Positions 22,691-35,335 of a stretch of DNA of 64,000 nt are shown here, one piece after another (position 1 is the stretch's first letter; the number at the start of each line of letters is the position of its first letter). Both the position numbers and the translations under genes were made by a program. Origin of the DNA: Piliocolobus tephrosceles. Its lineage: Eukaryota; Chordata; Mammalia; Primates; Cercopithecidae. Under the pieces are notes generated by a model that searched no databases, was not told the DNA's origin, and worked only from the letters and a program-made list of their open reading frames with translations. The stretch is taken from the NCBI RefSeq assembly GCF_002776525.5, contig NC_045441.1:129322740-129386739 (forward strand). The letters run 5' to 3'.

Positions 22691-23562
22691 AAATTCTTCA
22701 TTTTCATAGCAGGGAATTAATAGACACATTCTGCACTGATAAATCAAGAAAGAAAGGTATAAGCAAATTTCAGTTTCTATAATAAACACCAAAAAAAATA
22801 AAACAGGAAATCTCGAAAACAGAAGCTTCTGGGAAGTAGGACTAAGGGAAGAATCTGGGGAGGGGAGTGTGAAGTTTCTTTTGCATTTTATACCTCTCTA
22901 CATCATTTTAATTTTCCTGTGTGCACACATTCTTTCTAAAACTAAAACTAAAACTAAGTTGAGCAAGAAAGAGAGATCAGTAGAATACAGTATGGCGGGA
23001 TGAACTTGACTTTCTTTCATGATCTCCTGGTTGCTAAATCGGCAGATCAAAGGAATTAATCACAACCACATCCTAGGCCCTCTTCTAGGAGCTGGGGGTG
23101 TAGCCATAAAGTTTAACAAACAAAACAAAACAAAAAACAGTTCTCATAGAACTCTCATCCTAGCTCAGAAAGCTGACATCCTAGGTGGTTAAGTCCTAAA
23201 GATATTTCAGTTAGGGAAAGGGTCAAAGGAGTGCCCAGGGTGGGGGAATGACATGTTGTAGTTAAAAACTGGGTGACCAGGGAAAGCATCACCAAGAACA
23301 TGACTAAATGATTAAAGGTAAGGAAGTGATGAAGGAGTGGCCACATGGATATCTGGAGGGAGTATTGCAGACAGAATAGCAAGTGCAAGGGTCCTGGGGC
23401 AGGAGTGTGCCTGGTGAGTTCCAGGAACAGCAAAGAGGCCAGAGTGGCTGGAATGGAGAAAGCGAAGGGAAGTATTACAAGGGATGATGTCAGACAGGGA
23501 AGGGGATGGGCAGGTCATGCAGGCTTTTTGGCCTTTTGAAGGACTGTGGTTTTATTCTGAAT
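22691..23562. other. unique intergenic DNA
   Basis: 23060-23160 (CTAGGAGCTGGGGGTGTAGC, CAGTTCTCATAGAACTCTCA) resembles an old L2/MIR-related segment; the rest is not identified. Confidence 0.4.
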
Positions 23563-23995
23563 AAGTTGGCAAGAGATTAGGTTGCAAAAAGACTATGGCT
23601 TCCATCTTGCTTTCTCTCTCTTCCTCTTTTACTTTCTCACTTTGATAGAAGCTGGCAGCCACACTGTGAGATGTCCTGTGGAGAGGCCCACATGGCAAGG
23701 AAATGAAGGATCCTGCCAACAGCCAGTGAGGAACTGAGGCCCTCAGTCCAACAACCCGTAAGGAACTGAATCCTGCCAACAACCACGAGTGAGCTTGGAT
23801 AAGAACCCCACTCCCCACATCAAGCCAACTACAGCCCCAGCAAACCTGTGACAGCAGCTTTGCAAGAGCCCCTGAGCTGGAAGACTCAGCTAAGCCATGC
23901 CCAGACTCCTGACCCAAGGAAACTGTGAGATAATAAATATTTGTGGTTTCAAACCACTAAATTTTGGAGTAATTTGTAATGCAGCAATAGATAAC
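23563..23995 (+). repeat. MLT1-type MaLR LTR
   Basis: Sense LTR with the MLT1 3' landmark GAAACTGTGAGATAATAAAT, then AAACCACTAAATTTTGGAGT, AATTTGTAATGCAGCAATAG. Its very end is interrupted by the antisense MST LTR and resumes at 24408. Confidence 0.8.
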
Positions 23996-24402
23996 TGTCT
24001 TAGTTCATTTGTGTTGCTACAGAGGAATAACTGAAGCTGGGTAATTTATAAAGAAAAGAGGTTTCTTTGGCTCACGGTTCTACAGGCTGTACAAGAAGCA
24101 TGCCTCGTGCTGCTTCCACTCATGGCAGAAGGTGAAGGGGAGCCGTTGTGTGCTGAGATCACATGCTGAGAGGACACCGGAAAGAGTGGGTGGGGAGGTG
24201 CCAGGCTTTTTTTAAACAACCAGCTCTTGTAGGTACTAATAGAGCAAGAATTCACTCACTCCCCCATCCAGAGAGGGTGTTAATCTATTCCCTGAGGGAT
24301 CCGCCCCAATAACCCAAATGCCTCCAATTAGGCTCCATCTCCAACACTGGCGGTCAAATTTCAACATGACGTTTGGAGGCGACAGTCATCCAAACCATAG
24401 TA
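23996..24402 (-). repeat. MST-type MaLR solo LTR inserted in MLT1
   Basis: Antisense LTR from TGTCTTAGTTC to CCAAACCATAGTA, flanked by an exact 5-base duplication ATAAC (23991-23995 and 24403-24407). It has no internal sequence, so it is a solo LTR. Confidence 0.88.
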
Positions 24403-24407
24403 ATAAC

Positions 24408-25712
24408 TAAGACACCACTGACAGAATTTAAAAAATAATCTGTGCTGGAATTAGAAAAAAGGCTTCATATATAGGGCATTTGTAATTCTCTACACTAGAA
24501 TTAATTATCAAGCAAAACCTTGATGGGCAAGAACTTCCATTTGATTAGGCACCAACGAGAATCAAACCCTCTGCGTACAAATGTACATACCTGATGCTTG
24601 AAAGGATTTCCCACAGGTGAGCTTCTGGCTCTGTACATTTAAAAACTTGCTTCTGCTTCATTGTTCACATACTTTATTTCTAATGACTCATTGCTAACTC
24701 TAATTACAAACTCTTGCCCTCCACTTTCATGTCACGGGTGAATCGAATCCCACAGCGGAGGAAGGGTCCTGGCTTACAGAGGTGTGCCAGAGCTGGCTCA
24801 TTCTGGCTCATGAAGGTCCATTGTTAGCTTTTCAGAAATTTTGGGAGGCAGTTGTTAAACATAGCCATTATTAATTAAATTTTGTAAAGTTAAAATTAAA
24901 TAATACTAAAAATGAAGATAACAAATACTCAAAACTCATCTCTTCCCAATTATTTCACTACATTTTACTGTCACTGTGCTCCTGGGGTTATTTACATTCT
25001 ACTGGATTCATGTGGTGAAATACTATATACCCTGGTGTGCTGCTCTTCCCAACTTCATACTCAGTGGCCATGGACAGCTTGGAATAGGCCACAGTGGGAG
25101 TATTTACACCACGGAAATTAGCAAACACTATAGATCTAGTTGTGAAACATTTACTAGTGTACCATTGCCTTGTAGTCATTCCTGCTCCAGGACAGCTAGC
25201 CATAACATACCTATACACAGATTTGATGACAATCTATATAAATACATTCCACAAAACCCAAACAAAATGAAACCCAACTCGAATTTCCTCAGCTGGATGC
25301 CCACAGTGCCTATGGTCACTTGTTCAGCGCTAAGAGGAGGATAAATGTGACAGAGAGTAAGTCAGACTGGAAGGAGAGAGCCATTTTAGCCAACGGCAGT
25401 TAAGCTGCCTTTTGAATTTTTTTTTTAATGAGATTATATAACCTCATTGCTAGGACCCCTCCTAGAACACTGGAAGAAGCCCCAGCAAGTGAGAGGCCCT
25501 GAAACCTAAGCTTCATTAGCTTGGTGGTGCCTCTGCCTCTGCTCTAGAACTCTCTGGCTGTTTCCACTGCCCCTCAATGACTCCTACCTGGGGTCGAGCC
25601 CAAGGGTTGGGGGAAAAGTGGGGTGGGTGGTTTCTGTATGCTCACTCTGGCAGGCTCCAGAAACCAATAAACGTGCAGAGCAAGGACCTTGCATTTTGCC
25701 TTCCAGGCTTCT
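24408..25712. other. unique intergenic DNA, nothing identified
   Basis: A 122-codon frame at 24976-25344 has no recognisable domain or flanking splice pattern. No repeat family named. Confidence 0.45.
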
Positions 25713-26135
25713 TATCGGAAAAGAAGTACACCCTTGGGCTCATCTTTCTTTCTTTTTTTCTTTTTTTAAATAGTCTTGCTCTGTCTCCCAGGCTGGTGTG
25801 CAGTGGTGCGATGTTGGCTCACTTCAGCCTCTGCCTCCTGAGTTCAAGCGTTTCTCTTGCCTCAGACTCATGAGCAGCTGGGATTACGGGTGTGTGCCAC
25901 CACACCCAGCTACTTTTGTATTTTTAGTAGAGACAGGGTTTCACCATGTTGGCCAGGCTGGTCTCAAACTCCTGATCTCAAGTGACCCACCTGCTTCAGC
26001 CTCCCAAAGTGCTGAGATGACAGGTGTGAGTCACTGTGCCTGGCCCGATAAGAACTCTTTTCTAAACATGACCACAATACCGTTATCAACTAAAACCTAT
26101 CAGAAAAGAATTACACCCTTAGACTCATCTTTTTT
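25713..26135 (+). repeat. 38-bp direct repeat bracketing an Alu
   Basis: TATC-GAAAAGAA-TACACCCTT-G-CTCATCTTT occurs at 25713-25750 and 26098-26135 with five differences. Each copy is followed by an antisense Alu. Both Alus share the unusual CTCAGACTC. This suggests an old tandem duplication of a 38-bp-plus-Alu unit. Confidence 0.7.
25751..26045 (-). repeat. Alu
   Basis: Antisense Alu following repeat copy 1. Confidence 0.95.
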
Positions 26136-26466
26136 TCCTTTTCTTTTTTTTCTTTCTTTTTTTTTTTTTTTGAAGTGGAGTCTCTGTCTCACTCTGTCAC
26201 CCAGGCTGGAGTGCAGTGGTGCGATCTTGGCTCACTGCAGCCTCCACCTCCTGGGTTCAAGCGATTCTCCTGCCTCAGACTCCTAAGTAGCTGGAATTAC
26301 AGGTCTGTGCCGCCACACCCGACTAATTTTTTGTATTTATATTAATAATAGAGATGGGGTTTCGCCATTCTGCCTAGGCTGGTGTCCAACTCCTAACCTC
26401 AAGTGATCCACCCACCTCAGCCTTCCAAAGTGCTAGGATTACAGGTGTGAGACACCATGCCTGCCT
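26136..26466 (-). repeat. Alu
   Basis: Antisense Alu following repeat copy 2. CTCATCTTTCTTTTTC occurs again directly after it. Confidence 0.95.
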
Positions 26467-27754
26467 CATCTTTCTTTTTCCTATGGGCCCTATCCTTCCC
26501 AGGGACGTGAAGCCCCAGTCTCTTGTCCTAGCACTAATGGCAAACAAAAACAACCCCCAAAAAACCTGCTGGAAAAGAATCTTTGCTGACTTATCAAGAA
26601 GGAAAATACAGCTGTATTTCAAAAACGATCATTCAGCTACAGATTGATTCTATAGGGGTTCACATAGAATAGGGGTCAGGACTGGAACTCAGGTTTGGAA
26701 GCTGCAGGGAGGCAGATTTTAATTTGGCATGAACAAGCGCTCCATCATCTGACGCATTCAAAAGGAATTCAGTTTGTCCAAGCAGAAGCTGGAAAACTAG
26801 TCTGAGGATATTCATTCACACACCAGATAAAGTTTTGAATTAGATGACTTTCAAGTCTCCAGCTAATCCCACGTTCTCTAATATTTTCGCTGTTAGGATG
26901 GCAAACACACCACCAGCTTTAACACATCTTTTCTTTCAACTGAGTAAAAATAAATTATCATTCAAAATATACTTCATACTTAGAGCTATTGCTAAATAAT
27001 TTTCCTTTAAAATTGTATCTGGAAAAGATCTGATATGATGGAAAGACAAAGCAAAAACAAAAATTCCCCAAGCTCCAAGATTTGAAATTTGAGAAAAATG
27101 TTCCAGGTCTCAGTATGAAATGATCCAAAATAGGCAATATAATTTTCACATCTCTTGGAAAAATACTGAGTCATATTGCCCACCCACATCTTACAAAAAT
27201 AACAGAACTCCAATGATTCAAGCAAGATACACTCTGTCATTGTCTGAAGCAAACATTTGAGTCATTCTTGAAAATTAGGAGCAAACCCTTGTCAGTGACA
27301 AAAGTTTTTAATTCCACGTCCCAAGGAAAATTTTGCAATGACAAGTTCTTTCCAGCTCCAGACATGCCTTTTCCTTGCACCCTGGAATACCTTAGGGCTG
27401 GATACCGCCCTCTCTCCAGAGAACAACAAACAGCACGTGTGGAGCAGGCTGGGCTGAATGGGTGACGTCATTCATTCCCGCAGAGCACAGCCATACATCC
27501 GTTGAGCTGTGCTTAGGACTCCATCAACAGTCCTAGGGCGAGTCCAGTGGGCGGGAAAGGCATCCTAGAGACCCTCAGAGCCCACAGGACCAATGGAGGC
27601 CCTTCCTCATCCACTCCGAGCACCTTGTCCTGCAGACTTTTCTATTCTCAGACGCAACACTCTAGCCCTCCTGTGGTTTACAACTCTCCCTCTCTATCTC
27701 ATATCCCTTTTCCTTGCTTGTGTTCCTTTTATCTCCTGCTCCCCATGAACTCCT
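26467..27754. other. unique intergenic DNA, nothing identified
   Basis: No supported frame or repeat. 27420-27620 is less AT-rich than its surroundings, but not a CpG island. Confidence 0.45.
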
Positions 27755-28283
27755 TTTTCTTTTTTTTTTTTTTCTCTTGCCCAGGCTGAGGACTACAGGC
27801 ATGCACCACCATGCCCTGCTAATTAAAAAACCAATTTTGGCCAGGCATAGTGGCTCACGCGTGTAATTCCAACACTTTGGGAGGCGGAGGTGGGCAGTTC
27901 ACTGGAGGTCAGGAGTTCGAGACCAGCCTGGCCAATATGGTGAAACCCCATCTCTACCAGAAATACAAAAATTAGCCAGGCATGGTGGCAGACACCTGTA
28001 ATCCCAGCTACTCAAGAGACTGAGGCAAGATAATTGCTTGAACATGGGAGGCAGAAGTTGCAATGAGCCAAGATGGTGCCATTGCACTCCAGCCCAGGTG
28101 ACAGAGTAGGACTCTGTCTCAAAAAAAAAAAAAAAAGGAATTCATGGAGAGCTTTTTTTTTTTTTCAGAGGTGGGGGTCTCGCTATGTTGCCCAGGGTGG
28201 TCTTGAACTCCTGATCTCAAGTGATCCTCCCGTCTCTGCCTCCCAACATGCTGGGATGACAGGCGTGAACCAACAATTCTAGC
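27755..28283. repeat. antisense Alu interrupted by a sense Alu
   Basis: Parts of an antisense Alu lie at 27755-27825 and 28152-28283. Between them is a complete sense Alu (27839-28136) with its A-tail. The outer element also has an internal deletion. Confidence 0.8.
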
Positions 28284-28729
28284 CAGACTCCTGTCTGCCT
28301 CTTCCTACAAGCTCAGGGTTGCCTGTGCATTGCCCAGTAGAGTGTCCAATGGCAGTAATAGCTGGATGAATGCCCTGGAGAAAATGACAATAAAAACAAA
28401 ATAAATTCGAAATAAGCTGTCTCTGAGTCTGTTACTCCTAAATGAGCCTCCTCATTTCTTCCCGGAGGAATTTTGGTACTTCCAGTTTTCTCATTCTCCA
28501 TCACTCTCCAATCCTTCACTGCTAGGGACATCACTGACGTGGCTCCCCAGATGGCACCAATGGCCTTGCGGGGCCTTGTGCCTGGCTTCCTTTGGCTCCT
28601 CTCTGCAGCACTGGACAGTGACAGCAACCATGCATTCTCTTTGCGAATTCTTCATCCGACAAGGCACCCCTGGTTTCCCCTGTAATTCTGCCAGCTAATG
28701 TCTGCACAGCTCTTTCACTGCATTGTCTT

Positions 28730-29345
28730 CCCCTTTGTCACATCTTTCCTGATTCCTTTTTATTTCCACTTTCTCAACACTGCAGACCTCCTCCTCTACC
28801 CTCAAAGCCTCTACTTAGTGCTGTTGATGACACCCAAATCCCCTACTTCCCAGCTCTATTCCCACTGCCCCCCCAGCTTTGCCCTCACCCCTTCAAACTC
28901 TTGCTGCCAGCCTCAGAGTCTTCATCTTTGCCCCTAACTGAGACTGCTCCACTTCCTGAATCCTGTGGCAAGCATCTATCTTCTTCCAGTCACAGAGCAT
29001 CAACCTTCCATCTTTTTTGATTCATATGTAGGCCTTGCTGACCTGGGCAACACCCTCATCCCAGTCACATGCAGAAGATGAATTCTTTCTTTAAAATCGC
29101 TTTCCCATCCATCCCCTTTCTCCCATCCCTTGCACTCCTCTAGCTCTGGCCTTCCCTGCCATTCACCTGGATTCTTGCAGTCCCCACCCCACAGCATTGT
29201 TTCCCCGAGTTTGAGCCTTTCCCTCCTCCAATTGAGCTCAAAGAACTCTCCCAAAGCACCTCACAGATCTGCTGTGCCCTACCCATGACACTTCAGTGGG
29301 ACCCCATCCTCCCAGAATAAAATTTACTTCCTTAGCCTAGTATTC
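28730..29345 (+). repeat. L2-like LINE remnants
   Basis: CT-rich sequence with patches of the L2 pattern, such as GATGACACCCAAATCCCCTA and AGAATAAAATTTACTTCC. Very diverged. Confidence 0.45.
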
Positions 29346-29442
29346 AAGCTCCCCCAGCAGAAGCAGCGGCAACAACAAAAACAACAAAAAATTATAAATA
29401 AATCTGGCCCAAACCTATTTGATCAGCAGCACTGGAGGAAGA

Positions 29443-29670
29443 ATATAGTGTCTAAGAGCTCGGGCTTGAACTCTAGAGCCAGATTGCACTTTCTAGTAGT
29501 GTGTTTTTGAGCAAATTATCTAACTTCTCTGGGCCTCAATTTCCTTAGCTGCAAAATGAGGCTGAACAATAACATTGCCAAGGAGAGGCAAGCATATGTA
29601 GATAAAGCAGTTAGAGCAATGCCTGGCATATTGTAATTGCTCAATAAATGGTGGCTAGCTTTATTTTTCA
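29443..29670 (+). repeat. MIR
   Basis: Sense MIR: AGAGCTCGGGCTTGAACTCT, then CTGGGCCTCAATTTCCTTAG, GCAATGCCTGGCATATTG and CTCAATAAATGGTGGC. Confidence 0.85.
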
Positions 29671-29999
29671 ACCTGCTCTCCCACTGCTTCTAGACATGAA
29701 TCTCTTTACCTCCTAGTCCAATTGACCTGCTGGGGGTTTCTCCCTTTCTGTGCTTTGCCTATGTGAATCTGTCCATAGGAAATGCCCACACTGCTCCTTG
29801 TCTCTGTTGATTGAAAGCCCTTAAGGTCAAACTCAAATGCTAGCTTCTCCAGGAAGCCCTATTTAACTTCTCTTCAGCTGGAAGAGTTAGTGAGGCTTCT
29901 CTCCTGGTGCTTCTCTTCTTATGCTCATTTTTATGGGTAATGTGTCTGTGCTACTGGATTGTTTTTGGCCCTTAAAGACAGAAAATCCTAATTAATTTT

Positions 30000-30600
30000 T
30001 CTATTCCTGCATAATCATTTCATCCCAGACATTATGGTTTTCATCTCTGAAAGTTCAATTTGGGTCATTTTTATAGCTCCCATGTCTATCTTTATCAAGC
30101 TCCTATTTTTCTCTATGGTCTTGAACACTGGGAGTATAATAGCTGTTTTAATATTCTTGTCTACAAATTGCATCATCTGTGTCATTTCTGAGTCTGTTTC
30201 TATTGATTGGTGTTTCTCCTCATGGTGGGTCAACTTTTCCTGCTTTTTTGCTTACCTGGTAATTTTTGCTTGGATGATAGACATTGTCAGTTTTACCTTC
30301 TTGGGTGCTGGAGTTTTTGTGTTTCTTTAAATATTTTTGCACTTTGCTATGGGATGCAGTTAAATTACTTAGAAAGAGTTTGATCCTTTCAAGGCTGGAT
30401 TTGAAGCTTTGTTCAAGGGGCTCAGGACAGCTGTTATCTCAGCTGGACCTGATTTGATCCCTGCACTGAGATAATACCTTTTTGAGAACTCTACTCAGTG
30501 GCTTGTATTTCCACTCTGGCTGGCAAGAGCAGAAACTATTCCCAGCTCTGTGTGGGCTCTGGTGGGTGTTCCTGCTGTCCTTTTTGAGTAATTCTTTTCC
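30000..30600 (+). repeat. ancient interspersed repeat, family not asserted
   Basis: TCTATTGATTGGTGTTTCTC, TGGATGATAGACATTGTCAG and GGGATGCAGTTAAATTACTT recall a repeat common in mammalian genomes, probably part of an old LINE-1. A hydrophobic 98-codon frame at 30034-30330 follows the T-rich sequence and is not a convincing gene. Confidence 0.4.
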
Positions 30601-31127
30601 CAGTCTCTGGTTGTTTCCTCATAAACAATCACCGATTAATACTCAGATGAAGAACTCATGAGGAGCCCTCTTCAGATCTTCAGTTTTCTTTCTCTCTCTC
30701 TGTATGTGTGTGTGCATGACATTGTCTCCTCTCCATTACTCCACCCTGCAAATTCCAGCCACCTTGGCTTTCCCAAACCCTGAAGTCCTCCCCCTCAACT
30801 CAAGGACAACAATGGGCTCCATTTGGGTTCCTCCTCCCTGCCATAAGAAGCGAAAACTCTCTCCAGGTAGTAATCCCGCGGGATTGCATGCTTCCCCTCA
30901 TATGTTTCCATTCTTTCAGTTTTCATGGTCCTGCATTGCCTGTTGTACAATGTCTGAAAACAGTTCTTTCATATATTTTGTCTGGTTTTTAAATTGTTTT
31001 AGGTGGGAGGGAAAATCTGGTCCCTGCTTCTCAATTATGGCTAGAAGCAGAAGTATACCTCTACATAATACTATGAAGCATGCTTTGTTCATCTAAGTGA
31101 TCAATAACACTATAAAATAGCATTTTA
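30601..31127. other. intergenic DNA, old repeat-like
   Basis: Probably continues the ancient repeat at 30000-30600. A 130-codon frame (30704-31096) has no recognisable domain. Confidence 0.4.
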
Positions 31128-31285
31128 ACTGGGTGTCGTGGTGCACACCTGCAGTCCCAGCTACTTGGGAGGTTGAGGTGGGAGGATCGCCTGAGACCAG
31201 GAGTTTGAGGCTTCAGTGAGCCATGATCACATTACTGCACTCCAGCCTGGGTGACAAGACCCTGTCTCAAAAAATAAAATAAAAT
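31128..31285 (+). repeat. FRAM-like Alu monomer
   Basis: Single-arm element. The flanks AAAATAGCATTTT and AAAATAACATTTT form a target-site duplication. Confidence 0.85.
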
Positions 31286-32689
31286 AACATTTTTATTTCT
31301 AATTTTAAAATTAATCTAGCACAGAAAACTTTTTAACTACAGAGAAATACAAAGAAAAAAACAGTTCACACATAACCTTCCATCTTTTGCTGTATGATCT
31401 TCCTCTCTTTATAAGTACATTGCTCTTCTTATGAATACACATATGAATATATTTATTATTATTATTTACTCAGCAAACACTGTTGAATGAATACCAGTGA
31501 ATTGGTGCTAAAGAGTCAGGTATCATGCACAGGAACGCTGAGAGTTCCCTTAACTCTTAGGCAGGAAAGAAATGGGTATTTAGCAGGTAGAGGCAGCTGC
31601 TTAATAAGGAAACTCCTCGGCGGGAAGTTACTTAAGGAGTTTGAACAACCAAAGTCTAAATACAGAGCCCAAACCTGATTAACTTTTGGCGTGTGGGTTG
31701 CCCTGAGTTGGCAGGGCACAAAGCCTCTCTTTCCAGAACAGAATTTACTCTGTGTCCAGGAAGGGCAGGTAGAGAGGGTATCTGATTGCATGCTGAGCAA
31801 GTCGAGTTTGAATGGCTGATGGAAAGAGGGAGAACAGGTGACAGGGTGTAGGCACCCAGCCTCATTGAGGTCATGCTCCATTTACCCCAGTGGAGAAAGG
31901 GCCGTCTTTAAAGTCCCCTGACTTCATGGGTAAAATGCCTTTTGCTCCCTCCTCCTTGTGCTCTGCTCACAGCAGGCAGACCACGAATATCGGTTGGAAT
32001 CGTGAATGGGATACATGAACAGGATAATAGACGGTCTCTGAGATGCCAAGTCTTTTTCTGGAAAGCTCTGTCTCTCTGTGATGGTTTTACCTTAGCAAAG
32101 CGTTTTGTCAGCTCTGCCCACACCAAATCTGAGCTGTTTGGCACGCATTCCACAGGGACGCAGGGGCCTAATTAATTGGTTCACAGATGCAGAAGTTTTT
32201 ATTACCCTTTCAGTTTTCAATTATCTGACCTACAACTATTGTTTAGGTGACCAAGCTGGTGTCTTTTGATTCCTGCCATTGACCTCTGACCTCTTGATTG
32301 CTTTTGGTGGCACGCTCTGAGTAGCGGGGGAGGGCAGGGAATGGAAAGAAGTTCAAGTGTCTACCAAGCAGAAGTAGAAGAAATATTCTTTTGATGAGAA
32401 TCCAATAAAAAAGCCTAAAAATATATAAGCAACAAAATACAGAAGAGAGAAAGAAAGAGAGAAGAGAAAGCAGCAGATTATTCTTTTACATTGAACACAG
32501 AGGATGAACACAGCCAAGCAGCCTCAGATCAAACAGGCTCAGCCAAACACAAGAGAAAATCTTACAGGCAATAATAATATCTGAGTCCTCACTGAGAGAG
32601 CTAAAGCAAGAACTCCTGTGTCCCCCTCTTATCTCATGGGAGGCAGGTAGGATCCTGGGGTATTTAAGTACACAGGCTCCGTGTTAAGC
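31286..32689. other. unique intergenic DNA, nothing identified
   Basis: CTCCGTGTTA occurs twice in a 22-bp tandem repeat (ACACAGGCTCCGTGTTAAGC, about 32670-32707). No gene-like signal otherwise. Confidence 0.45.
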
Positions 32690-33225
32690 ACACAGGCTCC
32701 GTGTTACAGACTAGAGTTCTCATCCCAGCTCCACCACCTAATACCAGCATGACCTTGGGCAAGAGCCTCACCTGCAAGGTGGGGCTGAATTTAATAGCAT
32801 CTACCTCATGAAGTTGTTGTGAAGATTCAATGAGGTAAGGAGTGACGGCCGGACGCAGTGGCTCACGTCTGTAATCCCAGCACTTTGGGAGGCCAAGGTT
32901 GTCAGATCACTTGAGGTCAGGAGTTCAAGACCAGCCTGGCCAACATGGTGAAACCCTGTCTCTACTAAAAGTACAAAAAAAGTTAGCTGGGTGTGGTGGT
33001 GTGCACCTGTAGCCCCAGCTACTCGGGAGGCTGAGGCAGGAGGATCACTTGAACCTGTGAAGTGGAGGTTGCAGTGAGTGAGCCGAGATTGCAACACTGC
33101 GAGACAGAGCAAGACTCCATCTCAAAAAACAAAAACAAAAAAAAGAGAAAGGAATGAAATGTTTAGACTCTCTCTGGTACTCAGTAAATCTCGATAATGT
33201 TAGTAAATGTTAGCTATTATTATTT
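32690..33225 (+). repeat. MIR interrupted by an Alu
   Basis: MIR left part (ACCTTGGGCAAGAGCC) ends at 32846 and right part (GGTACTCAGTAAATCTCGAT) resumes after 33146. A sense Alu (32847-33146) sits between. The Alu lacks the CTCCAGCCTGGG segment and has a GTGA duplication. Confidence 0.85.
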
Positions 33226-34689
33226 TCTTTTCCAGAACTTTTTCTTTGCATATTTGATTTTATTTAAAGAAATTATGAGGGCCAGAGTTTTCGATTGTTA
33301 CAAAAAGTTGAAGCCATGATGTAGCAGACATTTCTGGCGGGGAAAAAAGGGAAGTGAGAAACATGGGGAATAAAATATATTAAATGTGAAATACACATGA
33401 ATGTCCTTTTGAAATTACTTTGATATTTGGAAACACTAACAGGTATATAACTTACTCATAGACGATGTTATATAATGAATGTAAAAACCTGTCTTACCTA
33501 AGCATTAACTCTAAATCAATCAGTTGAGTTTACTGTTGACTTACTGTTTTACATGTTGAATTCTTGTAAATGGAGCTACAGCTAAGATGTTGAGGGAATC
33601 TAAGTTGTCAGTTTTTGCCTATTTATCAGAATCAGGCAAAATCTAAAAGCTGGGGGAAGAAGTCAGTCTTACGGTAAAACAAAGAAAGTCATTATGCTCT
33701 TTGTACTCAGTGCCCTCCACTCTGTCAAAAAGATACAGAAAGCCCCAGTTTCCAGAAAAGAAGATGAGAATAAAATGAACCCAGATTCACAGAAAACATC
33801 TTTTTGTTCCACTTGTCTAATCAGTCTTGTTTTGTGTGCTGCCACTGGCATAGATGCCTGCCTTTCTGTTTCATTTTGATCACTTTCAAGAATTTTGGAA
33901 GAATGTCGTTTTATCCAAATTAAAATTAATTGCCATTATTCCCATGCCATGTAATTTATTTGGTCACTCAATAAATATTTATGAAGTACCTCCAGAGTGC
34001 CAGGCGCTGTGGTCAGGGACATAAAGACAGGTGGTCCCTGCCCTGGTGGAGTTCACTGGGTGGAGAGAGCCTTGTAGAGAGGCGAGCGCACTGAGCCATG
34101 CCTGACCTTTAGAGAGGAGGGTGCTCAGGGATAGTGCCCTTTCAAAGGGAGAAGAAACTAATTACTGGGAGGGTCAGGAACTTTCAGGGCACATTTGAGC
34201 TAACATACATCTTCCAAAGAGACCTTTATTTTTAATATTCCGTAGGACCTAGGGGACTTGCAAGTGGTTAGGAGCCACTGCTTGCAAAAGTCTCACCCGA
34301 ACATGGTAGGAATAACTTTACACTCTCAAAATTAGCTGATACCATCTGTATTATTCATTAAGAAACACCTGACATAAATGTTCAGCCTCGCCCACCCATT
34401 TCCTCTCTCAGTATATGTTGCATGCCTACTATTTGCCCGACCAAATGGAATTATGCCATTAGAATAACTAAGAATTATCCTGATTACCTTCAGTGAGTTC
34501 CCTATATTAGACCTACAAGTCATTCTTATTAAGGACAATGGTTCTTACATCCAGAACTCCTTAGGGAACTTCATGTTTAACCTTAAAGAGGTTCTTTGCT
34601 TGTAATTAACTCCCACAGCATCTTAATCGGGATCACTACCAAGATTCAATACAGAGTTTCAGTGTCATTTTTCTTCCAGACGTTCTTTT
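33226..34689. other. unique intergenic DNA with L2-like patch
   Basis: 33958-34070 (CACTCAATAAATATTTATGA, GAGTGCCAGGCGCTGTGGTC, CTGCCCTGGTGGAGTTCACT) is an old L2/MIR-associated 3' segment. The rest is not identified. Confidence 0.5.
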
Positions 34690-34701
34690 ATTTTTATCTC
34701 T

Positions 34702-35323
34702 TTTGTTGTTGTTGTTGTTGTTTTGTTTTTGTTTTTGAGACAGGGTCTCACTGTGTCACCCAGGCTGGAGTGCAGTGGCACGATCTCAGCTCAATGCAAC
34801 CTCCACCTCCTAGGTTCGAGTGATTCTCATACCTCAGCTTCCTAAGTAGCTGGGATGACAGGTGTGCACTACAACACCCGGCTAATTTTCTGTATTTTTA
34901 GTAGAGATGGGGTTTTCTCACGTTGGCCAGGCTGATGTCAAACTCCTGACCTTAGGTGATCTGCCTGCCTCAGCCTGCCAGAGTGCTGGGATTACAGGCG
35001 TGAGCCACCATACGTGGCCTTGTTTTTGTTTTCGAGACAGGGTCTCACTGTGTCACCCAGGCTAGAAGTGCAGTGTCACAATCACAGCTTACTGCAGCCT
35101 CAACCTCCTGGGCTCAAGTGATCATCCTCCAGCCTCTGCCTCCTGAGTAGCTGGGACCACAGGTGTGAGCCACCACACTCAGCTATTTTTTTTTTAACTT
35201 TTAGTGGAGACAGGGTCTCGCTATATTGCCCAGGATGGTCTTGAACTCCTGAGCTCAAGTAGTCCTGCCACCTCGGCCTTCCAAAGTGCTGGGATTACAG
35301 GTATGAGCCATGGCATCTGGCCT
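34702..35323 (-). repeat. two tandem antisense Alus in one target-site duplication
   Basis: Alus at 34702-35020 and 35021-35323. TTTTTATCTCTT occurs at 34690-34701 and again after 35323, outside the pair. One Alu therefore probably inserted into the A-tail of the other. Confidence 0.85.
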
Positions 35324-35335
35324 CTTTTTATCTCT

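Noticed and set aside
30034..30330. Hydrophobic 98-codon frame resembling a membrane protein
   Set aside because: T-rich repeat sequence read in frame produces Phe/Ile/Leu/Val; no start context or homologue.
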